A stretch of 64,000 nt of DNA from UBA11606 sp965243715. Its GTDB lineage: Bacteria > Actinomycetota > Acidimicrobiia > Acidimicrobiales > Aldehydirespiratoraceae. How positions within the stretch are numbered: position 1 is the first letter of the stretch; each line of letters opens with the position of its first letter. The stretch is taken from positions 558,001 to 622,000 of the forward strand of contig CBDEVU010000009.1 in assembly GCA_965243715.1 (NCBI GenBank), given 5' to 3'. The translations under genes were made by a program, and so were the position numbers. A model generated the notes under the pieces. The model saw only the letters and a program-made list of their open reading frames with translations. It was not told where the DNA came from and made no database searches. This document shows positions 52,401 to 59,388 of the stretch, piece after piece.

Positions 52401-53266
52401 GTGACTTGGGTGGAACCGGTGGAGACGGTGAGCAGGCCAGTGTTATGTACGCCGACTTCTTTGGTGTAGTTAGCGAGTTCGGCTGGATCGAGATGGCTGA
52501 GACCTTTCACGCCGTTATCTCGGAGAACATCAAGGATTGCCGTGGCACGATCGCGGGCTAACTTGGCCTCGTCGACCGCGGGGCTCTCTTCGACCGATTT
52601 CACGAGGATGTCTCGCTCGTCACGGTCGACGCCCAGAAGGTCTAGGGCATAAGGGTTGAGTTCGACACCCCCACTGATTGGTTCGAGGACCCAACCATGC
52701 TTGGATCTCGCCAAGCGAACATCGGCGGTGAGTAGGGGGGAGGCCACGAAACTGGGATTACGTCCAATGACCATGGGCCATCCCGCCATGAGTGACTCGC
52801 CGAGCCCCATTTCACGTTGATGGCACCACCGATCGACGACCGTGTCGTCGGGCAAACTCCGGGATCCTGATAAAGGACTGGCACCTGCGGTGAGTTCGAT
52901 GTGTCCGAGGCTGCCGAGATGTACGTGAGCGGCACTCGCCGCTTCCGCTTCGACACATCCGATGTAAAAGCCGATGATCCGAGCTATTGGGTCGGCGGGC
53001 GGACCACTTTGTTCGGTAGCCGATTTGAGGACGTGTACTTCTAGTTGACCGTTGTAGTTCTTGACTGTCCCTCGGAGTTTGACCTGCTCGCCGAGGGCGG
53101 GTGCAAGATCGGATTCCCACCAAATGACAGTAACTTCGTCTCCGTCGTCGAGTTCCAGAGTGGCTTTGACTAAGGGATCACCCCCACTTCTGGGCCGGAT
53201 TATGTTTCGGGCAACGATCTTGCCGCCCAGATTTATTTCACTGCCAAGAGTCAACTGCACTGTCAC
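49484..53266 (-). CDS. SF1 helicase with OB fold, repetitive coiled coils and DUF559-like nuclease
   Basis: A 1260-residue multidomain protein. Residues 1-85 look like an OB fold ('TLGSEINLGGKIVARNIIRP', 'GEQVKLRGTVKNYNGQLEVH'). Walker A 'VVTGPPGTGKSQ' is near 355 and motif II 'VVIDEASQCDVASALPLL' near 880, with 'GDRRQLSHI', 'TVATAHRFQGDERDIIYFSP' and 'VNVALTRARRRLVIVG' after it. Between motifs I and II lie two coiled-coil blocks built of 15- and 14-residue repeats. The C-terminus (about 1145-1258) is a Vsr/DUF559-like nuclease: 'LEQTLHEALLRRGIPAQTGV', 'LDIECDGAAFHTDVDRDAAR', 'GWTVLRFSGRRL'. It should unwind and cut nucleic acid. Divergent from the UvrD-like gene by 59 bases. Confidence 0.85.
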   Translation of the reverse strand: MTVQLTLGSEINLGGKIVARNIIRPRSGGDPLVKATLELDDGDEVTVIWWESDLAPALGEQVKLRGTVKNYNGQLEVHVLKSATEQSGPPADPIARIIGFYIGCVEAEAASAAHVHLGSLGHIELTAGASPLSGSRSLPDDTVVDRWCHQREMGLGESLMAGWPMVIGRNPSFVASPLLTADVRLARSKHGWVLEPISGGVELNPYALDLLGVDRDERDILVKSVEESPAVDEAKLARDRATAILDVLRDNGVKGLSHLDPAELANYTKEVGVHNTGLLTVSTGSTQVTRMLLEDLEELLNNPAMLEDGPAAIMLGQTSEPVDSPPRPHPTIIPSTLAQDIAVTSAMENVLTVVTGPPGTGKSQVLVNVVAAAVARNETVLFASKNNQAVDVVFERLALTSDNPCIVRAGPASRRGEVSESITKILSTAPKPDNFAPARRVWGVVAERVRSIHDVITRRTSLQDYIHRLEVDLRDRLEVELHRIEADIRDRLEVELHRLEADLHDRLEVELHLLEIELHRLEADLHDRLEVELHRLEADLHDRLEIELHSLELDLSRSEVDLRTCQKALPYGVHIDVDLVCLYQAITTTAASLTTFGDRLGFFFRWKKHRQRLENSRHELTQLGELLGLERSMVEKPLSLVRDNPARTLAPRREFIELSETIDTIVKKIRLIRETRSEVIAKQAKVIAKQAEINDPRGAINHPQAAIRAKQAEINRRKAAISRKESEIDRHCSKVKAKQAEIDRRWAEVKAKRADIDRRQADLKAKQAKINYCRATIVRTESEIEALPTKQQLDDKLHAIGPERIEAGRALLDARWEQIRRENSVARKAAGELAELLKDATKSGVARRAKKLIPSALPTLSVWGVTNLSARTNLPLKRAMFDLVVIDEASQCDVASALPLLARAKRAMIIGDRRQLSHIASLGLQRERMIGQRCGLADDLIDRFSYRNRSCFGLASACVDEAPIFLDLHFRSHPAIIGFSNERFYSGRLELCSYNKPPSNQPALEWTRVNGDSQKGPQGRSQINPQEARALVNKLVQDAPAIRGLGLSIGVVAPYRAQADLILDLIRRQVPDSLDDILEDVTVATAHRFQGDERDIIYFSPVVGRSMTKNQAGFAANVNLVNVALTRARRRLVIVGNMDVCLSHTNVLADLARYVNRLEAGAYDSPLEQTLHEALLRRGIPAQTGVVVDGHRLDLAVESNGQRLDIECDGAAFHTDVDRDAARDRAIEAQGWTVLRFSGRRLGSNLDRCVEEIAASLAEG
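50969..51063 (-). repeat. 42-bp tandem repeats coding a 14-residue coiled-coil unit
   Basis: TTTGGCTTTGA recurs at 50969, 51011 and 51053, each 42 bases apart, with flanking similarity. It encodes the unit KAKQAEIDRRWAEV and two variants. More degenerate copies continue towards 51230. Confidence 0.85.
51635..51880 (-). repeat. 45-bp repeats coding a 15-residue coiled-coil unit
   Basis: Units beginning GAG(T/G)CGGTC start at 51635, 51680, 51746, 51791 and 51836: spacing 45, 66 (45+21), 45 and 45. They encode 'LEVELHRLEADLHDR' and variants, with one extra 7-residue half-unit. The first three copies are nearly identical in DNA. Confidence 0.92.
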
Positions 53267-53325
53267 GCCACTGTAGTCGCCACTGCCCCGTCGGAAGTAA
53301 AGTAGGTTTAGCGGGAGGAGGTTTA

Positions 53326-55509
53326 GTGGTGGCCGAGTTTGTGATTGCCTTCGAGTTCATCGAGTCAACTAACTTGCTCGCGGGCAACGAGATTAAGTTG
53401 ATCTGGAAGGCGGTACAGAAGTTCAACACAGATCCGTCGTGGCCGAGTTTGCAGCTCGAACGCTTGGACGGGAAAGCGAAAAGGAACCGGTACTGGTCGA
53501 TACGGGCGTCTAAGGAACTGAGGATCCTCTTGGCGCGGGTGGGGTCGCTTTCGGTCTTTTTGCGGGCTGGCCATCACGACCCGATCTACAACCTTGCCAA
53601 CCGCACCGATTATGTAGTCCCTGTCCGTGGAGCACCCGGTCTCATTGGGTTGAGTCAGACCTCTATCGACTTTTCCGATCCGGCGCCCCGGCCAGCGCCA
53701 CTTGACCCGCTCGCTCCGCGGCAAAAGCAGGGCCCTTCGATTCTCGAACACTGGAGTACCACCGATCTGCAGAACGAGGCCTTCGATGAGGAGGAAATCG
53801 TCAAGCTGCGGGAGGCCACGGCTGAAACGTTGCTCGACGTTTGGCCCGATATAGATGATGAAACGTTTTCTTTAGTGTTCGAGCTGAGTGAGACCACCCC
53901 AGAGCGGCGAGCTGAACAACAACTACTTGAAGATGCCGAGGCCGCCGAGGCGCGTTTTCGAGAAGCGATTGTGAAGCGGGGTGCGCTCGCCGGATTGTCC
54001 ACGGTTCTGAGTGGGGCGGAAATCGACCGTTTGGTCGCCGCTCCGATCGAGGATTGGATGATATTTTTGCATCCCGATCAACGGGCGCTGGTTGACCGCA
54101 GTTTCAACGGACCAGCCCGAGTTCGTGGTTCGGCGGGAACGGGCAAGACGGTAGTTGCTTTGCACCGAGCGGCCGCGTTGGCGAATCAGCTGGAGAAGTC
54201 ACCGGTGGAGTCTTCCCTTCCAATCTTGTTTACGACATTTGTCAAACATCTGCCCCCCGTATTCGAAAATCTCTACCGGCGTTTGCCTGCTGCGCCAGCG
54301 GCTGGAGTGGAGTTCATCAACGTCCACAAACTCGCGGGGCGCGTGTGTAGGGGCGCTGGTCTTCCGCCGAAAATCGACACAGCGATTGCCAACTCGACCT
54401 TCGCGAAAGCAAGAGCCGAAGTGGTCCGGCCCGGTACGCCGCTGGCCAAGGCGCGTCTCACTCATCGTTATCTGCGCGAGGAGGTCACCGCGGTCATCAA
54501 AGGCCGCGGCGTCGACACGGTCGACGAATATTTGGCCATGGAACGGACCGGACGACGTACCCCGTTCACCGCGGCCATGCGCCGCCAAGCCTGGGAACTG
54601 AGGGAGAACTGGGATAGGCGTCTCGCATCCGTTGGAGTATCTGACTTCCTTGACGTTGTCCGCCAAGCGAGGGATGTGGCCCGGTGTGCGCCTGCTCCGA
54701 TGTATAGCGCCGCCGTTATCGACGAATCGCAGGACCTCAGCCTGGTTGGTCTCCAACTAATTAGAGCTCTGGTGAACGGTCCTGGTGGCGATCGAGCCAA
54801 TGGACTCTTCCTCGTGGGTGACGGTGCCCAGAAGATTTATGCCGGAGGGTTCACTCTGGCTCAGGCGGGGATCGACATACGCGGCAACAGCGCCGTGTTG
54901 CGGGTGAACTATCGCAACACCCGCCCGATCATCGAGACCGCGATGGCTTGTACGGGCTCGGAGACCGTCGACGACTTAGGCGATGAGTACGACCGTGGTG
55001 ATGCCGCGGCGATGGCTCTGCGAGACGGGAGCAGTCCGGTGTTGGTAACGGCGGGCGACCTGCAGCAGCAAATCGCCTTCGTGGCGACCGAGATCAAAAA
55101 ACTGGTGGCCTTGCGTGAAGTTGGGCCGGGCGACATCGCAGTGTGTGCAGCGGTTAACCAGACGGTGAAGAAGGCTATAGCCCAGTTAAAATCCGAGGGT
55201 GTGGCCTGCCAGAACATGGACCAGTTCGTGGGAAGGCCAAACGAACGGGTGAAGATAGGTACCTTCCACCGAGCGAAAGGGTTGGAGTTCAAGGTGGTTT
55301 TCATCCTCGATATATCAGAAGGGTCTTTCCCCTCCCGTCAACTGGGTTTCCAAAGCGACGAGGAGTATGTCGATCAGCGCAGTCTGCAGATCAGTCAACT
55401 GTTCGTCGCCATGACCCGAGCCCGTGACCGACTGTTTGTGGTGTGCGACACCCACCCGAGTCCAGTCATCGGTGCCGCGCTGGATAGATTCACCATAGTG
55501 GAGGCCTAG
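53326..55509 (+). CDS. UvrD-like helicase with ParE/RelE-like N-terminal domain
   Basis: A 727-residue protein. Residues ~15-90 resemble a RelE/ParE fold: 'IWKAVQKFNTDPSWPSLQLE', 'RNRYWSIRASKELRILLARV', 'SVFLRAGHHDPIYNLA'. The SF1 helicase follows with motif I 'VRGSAGTGKTVVALHRA' (about 266-282), motif II 'AVIDESQDLSLVGL' (about 463), 'LRVNYRNTRPIIETA' (IV), 'TFHRAKGLEFKVVFILD' (V) and 'LFVAMTRARDRLFVV' (VI), so the motor looks intact. The N-terminal domain may bind RNA or ribosomes, or be a structural relic. The start is GTG after a very strong GGGAGGAGG. Divergent from the helicase-nuclease gene, probably sharing its control region. Confidence 0.85.
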   Translation: MVAEFVIAFEFIESTNLLAGNEIKLIWKAVQKFNTDPSWPSLQLERLDGKAKRNRYWSIRASKELRILLARVGSLSVFLRAGHHDPIYNLANRTDYVVPVRGAPGLIGLSQTSIDFSDPAPRPAPLDPLAPRQKQGPSILEHWSTTDLQNEAFDEEEIVKLREATAETLLDVWPDIDDETFSLVFELSETTPERRAEQQLLEDAEAAEARFREAIVKRGALAGLSTVLSGAEIDRLVAAPIEDWMIFLHPDQRALVDRSFNGPARVRGSAGTGKTVVALHRAAALANQLEKSPVESSLPILFTTFVKHLPPVFENLYRRLPAAPAAGVEFINVHKLAGRVCRGAGLPPKIDTAIANSTFAKARAEVVRPGTPLAKARLTHRYLREEVTAVIKGRGVDTVDEYLAMERTGRRTPFTAAMRRQAWELRENWDRRLASVGVSDFLDVVRQARDVARCAPAPMYSAAVIDESQDLSLVGLQLIRALVNGPGGDRANGLFLVGDGAQKIYAGGFTLAQAGIDIRGNSAVLRVNYRNTRPIIETAMACTGSETVDDLGDEYDRGDAAAMALRDGSSPVLVTAGDLQQQIAFVATEIKKLVALREVGPGDIAVCAAVNQTVKKAIAQLKSEGVACQNMDQFVGRPNERVKIGTFHRAKGLEFKVVFILDISEGSFPSRQLGFQSDEEYVDQRSLQISQLFVAMTRARDRLFVVCDTHPSPVIGAALDRFTIVEA

Positions 55510-55639
55510 GGTGACCTGAGATTGCCCCACCCTTGGGATTAGCTTGGATCGAGTTAGCTAACAGCAAAGGAGGGAATTACCGGCGGCGAACGACACCTAC
55601 CGGATGGCTTAGGCACGCGCCATGGCTCCTCAGAGCGCC

Positions 55640-55822
55640 GTTGCCACTCTCGGAAAGCGTGCTAGCACTCGGGAACGGAGTCAACAAATCGGGTTTGTCT
55701 TTCAGAGCTATAATTTGCTCGATGGACACTCGGCCCAAAACCCCGTCCGGTGGAGAGAAATCATTGCGTACCGTGAACTTATGGCCGCGGCGGTTGCTCG
55801 AGCGAAGGATCTAGTAGGCTGA
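55640..55822 (+). pseudogene. Remnant of a MacB/LolD-type ABC ATPase
   Basis: A ~60-codon frame reads 'RSQQIGFVFQSYNLLDGHSA' and then 'REIIAYRELMAAAVARAKDL', matching the Q-loop region and the following helical segment of MacB-type ATPases (IGFVFQxFNLLxxLTAxENV). Walker A, the signature motif and Walker B are missing. The rest of the 344-base gap (55510-55853) shows nothing further apart from a ribosome site for the next gene. A deletion scar. Confidence 0.65.
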
Positions 55823-55853
55823 TGGTACCGACAATTCAAGAGAGGCATACTAA

Positions 55854-57113
55854 ATGTTTAAACGCTTAGCGATATTGTTGACCGGTTTATTGGCTTTGGG
55901 CCTGATTGCGGTTGGGTGCGGTGGAGACGACACCGCGGTCAGCGGCGGGCCAGAAGACGCTGATGAGGTTGGTGAAGATTCTGGTTCCTTTGCGGGGACT
56001 ATCAAGATCGGTGCGGCGCTCAGTGAAACGGGGAAGTTCTCCGTCGAGGGAACGGACTCGCGACGAGGCTACGACACTTGGGTTCGATGGGTAAACGATA
56101 TTTATGGTGGGATCAAGCTAGACGGTGAGCGCTATGAGGTCGAGGTTGTCTACTACGACGATGAATCTGATGCTGACACCGCAGCCAACTTAGTCCAAAA
56201 ACTTATCGATGAAGATGACGTTGATTTCTTGTTGGGGCCCTACTCCACTGGTCTCACCACCGGCACGAGTGCTATTGCTGAGGCCAACAACATCATCATG
56301 GTTGAAGGCAATGGAACTTCCGACACCATGTTTGAGCGGGGCTTTAAGAATCTTTTCCTTGTTGCTACTGTTGCCAGCGATTACACCAAGAGTGGTATTG
56401 CCGAACTTGCTGCGAAGGGCGCTACTACCGCGGTGGTGGTATACGAGGATACCTCGTTTCCGACGGCGGTAGCCAATGGTGCAATTAAACACCTCGAGGA
56501 AGCGGGTATCGAGGTATTGGCGGTCGAGACGTATCCAAAGGATATTCAGGATGTCTCGGCGATCATGACAAAGTTCCGTGATCTCGATCCTGATGTATTT
56601 ATCGGTGGTGGGCACTACAACGATGCCGTTTTGTTTGTGAACTCCGCTAAAGAACTCGGCTTTGATCCTGACGGGATGCTGATCACGGTGGGCCCGTCTA
56701 ATCCGAAGTTGGTGGAGGAACTGGGAGCCGACGTGGAGGGTGTTCTCGGCCCAACGCAGTGGGAGTCCTCGATGGCCTATCGGGGCGAGTACTTTGGTTC
56801 GGCTGAGGATTACGCGTCCTATTACGAGAGCTTGTGGGGCGACCCACCCGTGTACCAGTCGGCTAGTGCAACTGCGTCGGGGTTAGCCCTCCATCTCGCT
56901 ATCGAGGCGGCGGGGTCCACCGACAGCGATACTGTCCGCGAGGCGTTGCGGGGACTTGACGTTGATACTTTCTATGGTCCGATTTCCTTCGACGAGCGCG
57001 GCGTCAACGTCGGAAAACCGATGGGCACCGTACAGGTGCAGGGTGGAGATATCAATGTCGTTGCTCCCTCCGCGGCGGCTGTAGCGTCCCTCACCTACCC
57101 GGTGGGCGGTTAG
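55854..57113 (+). CDS. LivK-type branched-chain amino-acid ABC substrate-binding lipoprotein
   Basis: A 419-residue lipoprotein. The signal peptide ends in the lipobox 'LIAVGC' (Cys ~22), followed by an acidic linker. The mature part is a type I periplasmic-binding fold: 'IKIGAALSETGKFSVEGTDS', 'VEVVYYDDESDADTAANLVQ', 'VDFLLGPYSTGLTTGTSAIA' and 'GVLGPTQWESS'. It binds amino acids or similar small solutes. The gene is intact with a good ribosome site (GAGAGG), yet the permease and ATPase genes behind it are all broken, so it is orphaned unless served by another transporter. Confidence 0.9.
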   Translation: MFKRLAILLTGLLALGLIAVGCGGDDTAVSGGPEDADEVGEDSGSFAGTIKIGAALSETGKFSVEGTDSRRGYDTWVRWVNDIYGGIKLDGERYEVEVVYYDDESDADTAANLVQKLIDEDDVDFLLGPYSTGLTTGTSAIAEANNIIMVEGNGTSDTMFERGFKNLFLVATVASDYTKSGIAELAAKGATTAVVVYEDTSFPTAVANGAIKHLEEAGIEVLAVETYPKDIQDVSAIMTKFRDLDPDVFIGGGHYNDAVLFVNSAKELGFDPDGMLITVGPSNPKLVEELGADVEGVLGPTQWESSMAYRGEYFGSAEDYASYYESLWGDPPVYQSASATASGLALHLAIEAAGSTDSDTVREALRGLDVDTFYGPISFDERGVNVGKPMGTVQVQGGDINVVAPSAAAVASLTYPVGG

Positions 57114-57143
57114 AGACTTCTAATCGAGTAGAACGCAGGAAGC

Positions 57144-57889
57144 GTGACCCAGTTCCTTCAAGCGGTTATCAACGGCCTCGCTTTAGGTGGGATGTACACC
57201 GTTTTAGTGCTCGGGTTTTCTGTTATCTGGGGCGTGATGGGTGTGATCAATTTTGCGCATGGCGAGTTCGTGATGGTTGGCGCTTATCTAGCGTGGTTGG
57301 GAAACGACCAATGGGGCATCGATCCCTTCCTCGCTGTTCCAGCGGTGTTCGTGGTAATGATGGTGCTCTGGAAGGTAGTTGACAACTCGAGGATAAACTC
57401 ACCATTCCCGTCACCAAGTTCTTCATCTTGATTTGTGCCATCGTCATTCTCCTTTCTCTAAGTATGTTTTTGTAGAGGACCAAATGGGGGAAGAGTATTC
57501 GTGCGGCTGCTCAGAATGCTGAGGCGGCGCGGATTGTTGGGATTGATGTAAAGCGGGTTTACGCCATCACGTTCGCTATATGCATTGGTATCACTGGAGT
57601 TGCTGGGGCTCTTATTAGTCCCGTGCTTGCCGTGCAACCGTTCCAGGGTCCGCCCCTGACTCTCAAGGCCTTTGCTATCACCGCCTTGTCGGGTCTTGGC
57701 TCGGTTCGTGGGGCGCTCGGAGGTGCAATGGTGCTCGGCATGGTGGAGGCCGGACTGGCCATCTACGTGGAGCGCATCGGAACGAATTTGGCTGTGATCG
57801 CGTCGTTCGTAATCCTAGTAGCTGCGCTTGTCCTACGCCCCCAAGGGTTGTTCGGCGGGTTGCGCCCTGTAGAGGCCACGGCGACCTGA
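57144..57889 (+). pseudogene. livH-type permease, broken
   Basis: The first ~80 codons from GTG 57144 read as a normal LivH N-terminus ('MTQFLQAVINGLALGGMYTV', 'VMGVINFAHGEFVMVGAYLA'). Around 57390 the protein leaves the family; the match resumes in another frame ('LTIPVTKFFILICAIVILL'), is interrupted by a TAG at 57473, and goes on to a good C-terminus ('KSIRAAAQNAEAARIVGID', 'FAITALSGLGSVRGALGGAM', 'RPQGLFGG'). So a deletion with frame change and a nonsense codon both inactivate it. It would have formed the membrane channel for the LivK-type protein. Confidence 0.88.
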
Positions 57890-57891
57890 CC

Positions 57892-58091
57892 ATGATCTTC
57901 ACGACTATTGCCGTGTCCATAAATTGGAATCTCACCGGCGGTTTCACCGGCTATTTTCTCCATCGCCATGTTGGGATCGTTCGTGGTGGCTTCGCCGTAC
58001 CCGCTTTGGAACGACGTTGGTGGCCATCCGCGAAGATGCGATCGGAGCGGAGATGCTCAGTACCGGAGGGTTTGGCGGCCTGTGGGCCTAG
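57892..58091 (+). pseudogene. livM-type permease fragments
   Basis: A start at 57892 gives 'AVSINWNLTGGFTGYF', like an early LivM helix (GYTG). After a frame change and a large deletion, 'RFGTTLVAIREDAIGAEML' appears from 58002, matching the conserved cytoplasmic loop of LivM. The frame ends with TAG at 58089. Less than a quarter of the gene is left. Confidence 0.75.
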
Positions 58092-58225
58092 CAAAATACT
58101 TTCGTGGATCCTGACATAGCTTTCGTTGAAGTACGGACGGACGATCGACGCCATCATGGGCCTGTTCGATAGAAGCTCTCCCTCGCTCCTCACTTTGTGG
58201 CACCAGTGGCTCGGCTAGGACGCGA

Positions 58226-59128
58226 CTGCTTAGCGCAACCGGGATAGTAAAGCCGTTCGGTGGACTCCGAGCCGTCAACGGTGTCGATATCGGAGTCGAT
58301 GCAGGCGAGATCGTCGGTCTTATCGGTCCCAACGGGAGCGGAAAAACAACGTTGTTCGACTGTATCTGCCGGGCTCAAGATATCGACGCTGGCTATCAAC
58401 CCGGCCAGAACATCTTGTGGGGAGTCAGCCTTCAGGTCAACGATGGCGAGATCGTATGTGTGATCGGCCCCAACGGCGCGGGGAAGTCGACGATATTCAA
58501 AGCCATATACGGCCTCATCGCCATACGAGCCGGACATGTACTCTTCGGCGGCAAAGAGATCACCAACATCCGGCCTCAAGAGGCCCTCAAAACCGCCGGA
58601 ATAACGATCGTCCCACAGTTGAGAAGCGTATCCCCCCAAATGTCGCTCTACGAAAATCTAGAACTTGGAATGTTCTTAACTAACGACAAGTCACAAGTAC
58701 GCGACCGCATCGACTACGTATTTGATTTGTTTCCTCGCCTAGGGGAGCGGGCCAAACAAATGGCGGGAACCATGTCCGGGGGCGAGCAATGCATGTTCGA
58801 GATCGGCCGTTCGCTGATGTGGCAGCCCAAAATGGTGCTTATGGACGAGCCGTCAGCTGGCCTGGCACCGATCATAACTAAACAGGTCTTCGCGGCAATT
58901 AGGCGGCTAAATCGCGAGGTCGGACTAACAGTACTAATAATTGAACAAAACGTGAGGCAAGGATTAGAAGTAAGCCATCGCGGCTACGTCATCGAAGTTT
59001 GACGCCAAACCTTTGCCGGAAACTCTAACGAATTACAGGCAAACGAAGAAGTCCGCCGAGCCTTCCTCGGCGCACACTCCATTTACGCAGCCTTTACTTT
59101 GACAGTGATCGAAGTAGGCGAGTTTTGA
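58226..59128 (+). pseudogene. livG-livF in-frame chimera with nonsense codon
   Basis: One frame runs from 58130 to the TGA at 59000. It first encodes the N-terminal ~50 residues of LivG ('GIVKPFGGLRAVNGVDIGVD', 'IGLIGPNG'-type Walker A 'LIGPNGSGKTTLFDCI') and then, without a frame break, LivF from its residue ~10 ('AQDIDAGYQPGQNILWGVSL', 'VIGPNGAGKSTIFKA', 'TMSGGEQCMFEIGRSL', 'LMDEPSAGLAP'). The rest of LivG is gone. At 59000 a TGA replaces the Gly codon expected after 'RGYVIEV', and the LivF C-terminus continues in frame ('RQTFAGNSNELQANEEVRRA') to a stop at 59126. No ATG, GTG or TTG lies before 58352. The LivF core might still be made from TTG 58352, but would lack its tail. Confidence 0.85.
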
Positions 59129-59131
59129 CCC

Positions 59132-59160
59132 TTGACGGTCGAACTAGTCTCCCGTATAGT
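59132..59160 (+). promoter_or_regulatory. Strong sigma-70-type promoter
   Basis: TTGACG (59132-59137), 17 bases, TATAGT (59155-59160). Predicted transcript start near 59167. It lies just after the decayed liv genes and points to the lipoprotein/export cluster. Confidence 0.7.
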
Positions 59161-59171
59161 GAAGCCTGATC

Positions 59172-59210
59172 GCTCCTACGGACGGGGCGGCGTGAGATAC
59201 CCCAAGGAGC
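59172..59210 (+). promoter_or_regulatory. Leader hairpin that masks a ribosome binding site
   Basis: GCTCCT (59172-59177) pairs perfectly with AGGAGC (59205-59210), and GGGG (59184-59187) with CCCC (59200-59203). The AGGAG Shine-Dalgarno of the small frame at 59218 is inside the outer stem. It could act as a thermosensor or riboswitch-like element; I cannot match it to a known class. Confidence 0.4.
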
Positions 59211-59217
59211 AAGATAC

Positions 59218-59349
59218 ATGACTCATCAAAATTCGCGTATTGTTGGTGCTGTGGCGGCGCTTAGCCTCCGGGATCGATACGATCTCATCTGGCTGGCTGG
59301 GTCAGATCGGGATTTCGCGGACACATCATTACGACTACGTCTACACTAA
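59218..59349 (+). CDS. 43-codon leader frame or truncated gene
   Basis: ATG behind AAGGAG encodes a 43-residue peptide starting 'MTHQNSRIVGAVAALSLRDR' and ending in a basic 'LRLRLH'. The start looks like that of a secreted protein, but the hydrophobic part is cut short by 'RDRYD'. It is either a leader peptide or, more likely, the start of a gene lost by deletion. The remaining gap up to 59388 holds nothing else I can see. Confidence 0.3.
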   Translation: MTHQNSRIVGAVAALSLRDRYDLIWLAGSDRDFADTSLRLRLH

Positions 59350-59388
59350 AACTACGGCCGGAGCTAGTTTGACCGTCGCCAGTTCAAC

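Noticed and set aside
55660..55690. Possible CIRCE element (TAGCACTC followed by GAGT)
   Set aside because: Spacer is 7 instead of 9 bases and the second half does not match GAGTGCTAA; not next to a chaperone gene.
55533..55814. 93-codon frame overlapping the ABC ATPase remnant
   Set aside because: The other frame carries the ATPase match; this one has no features.
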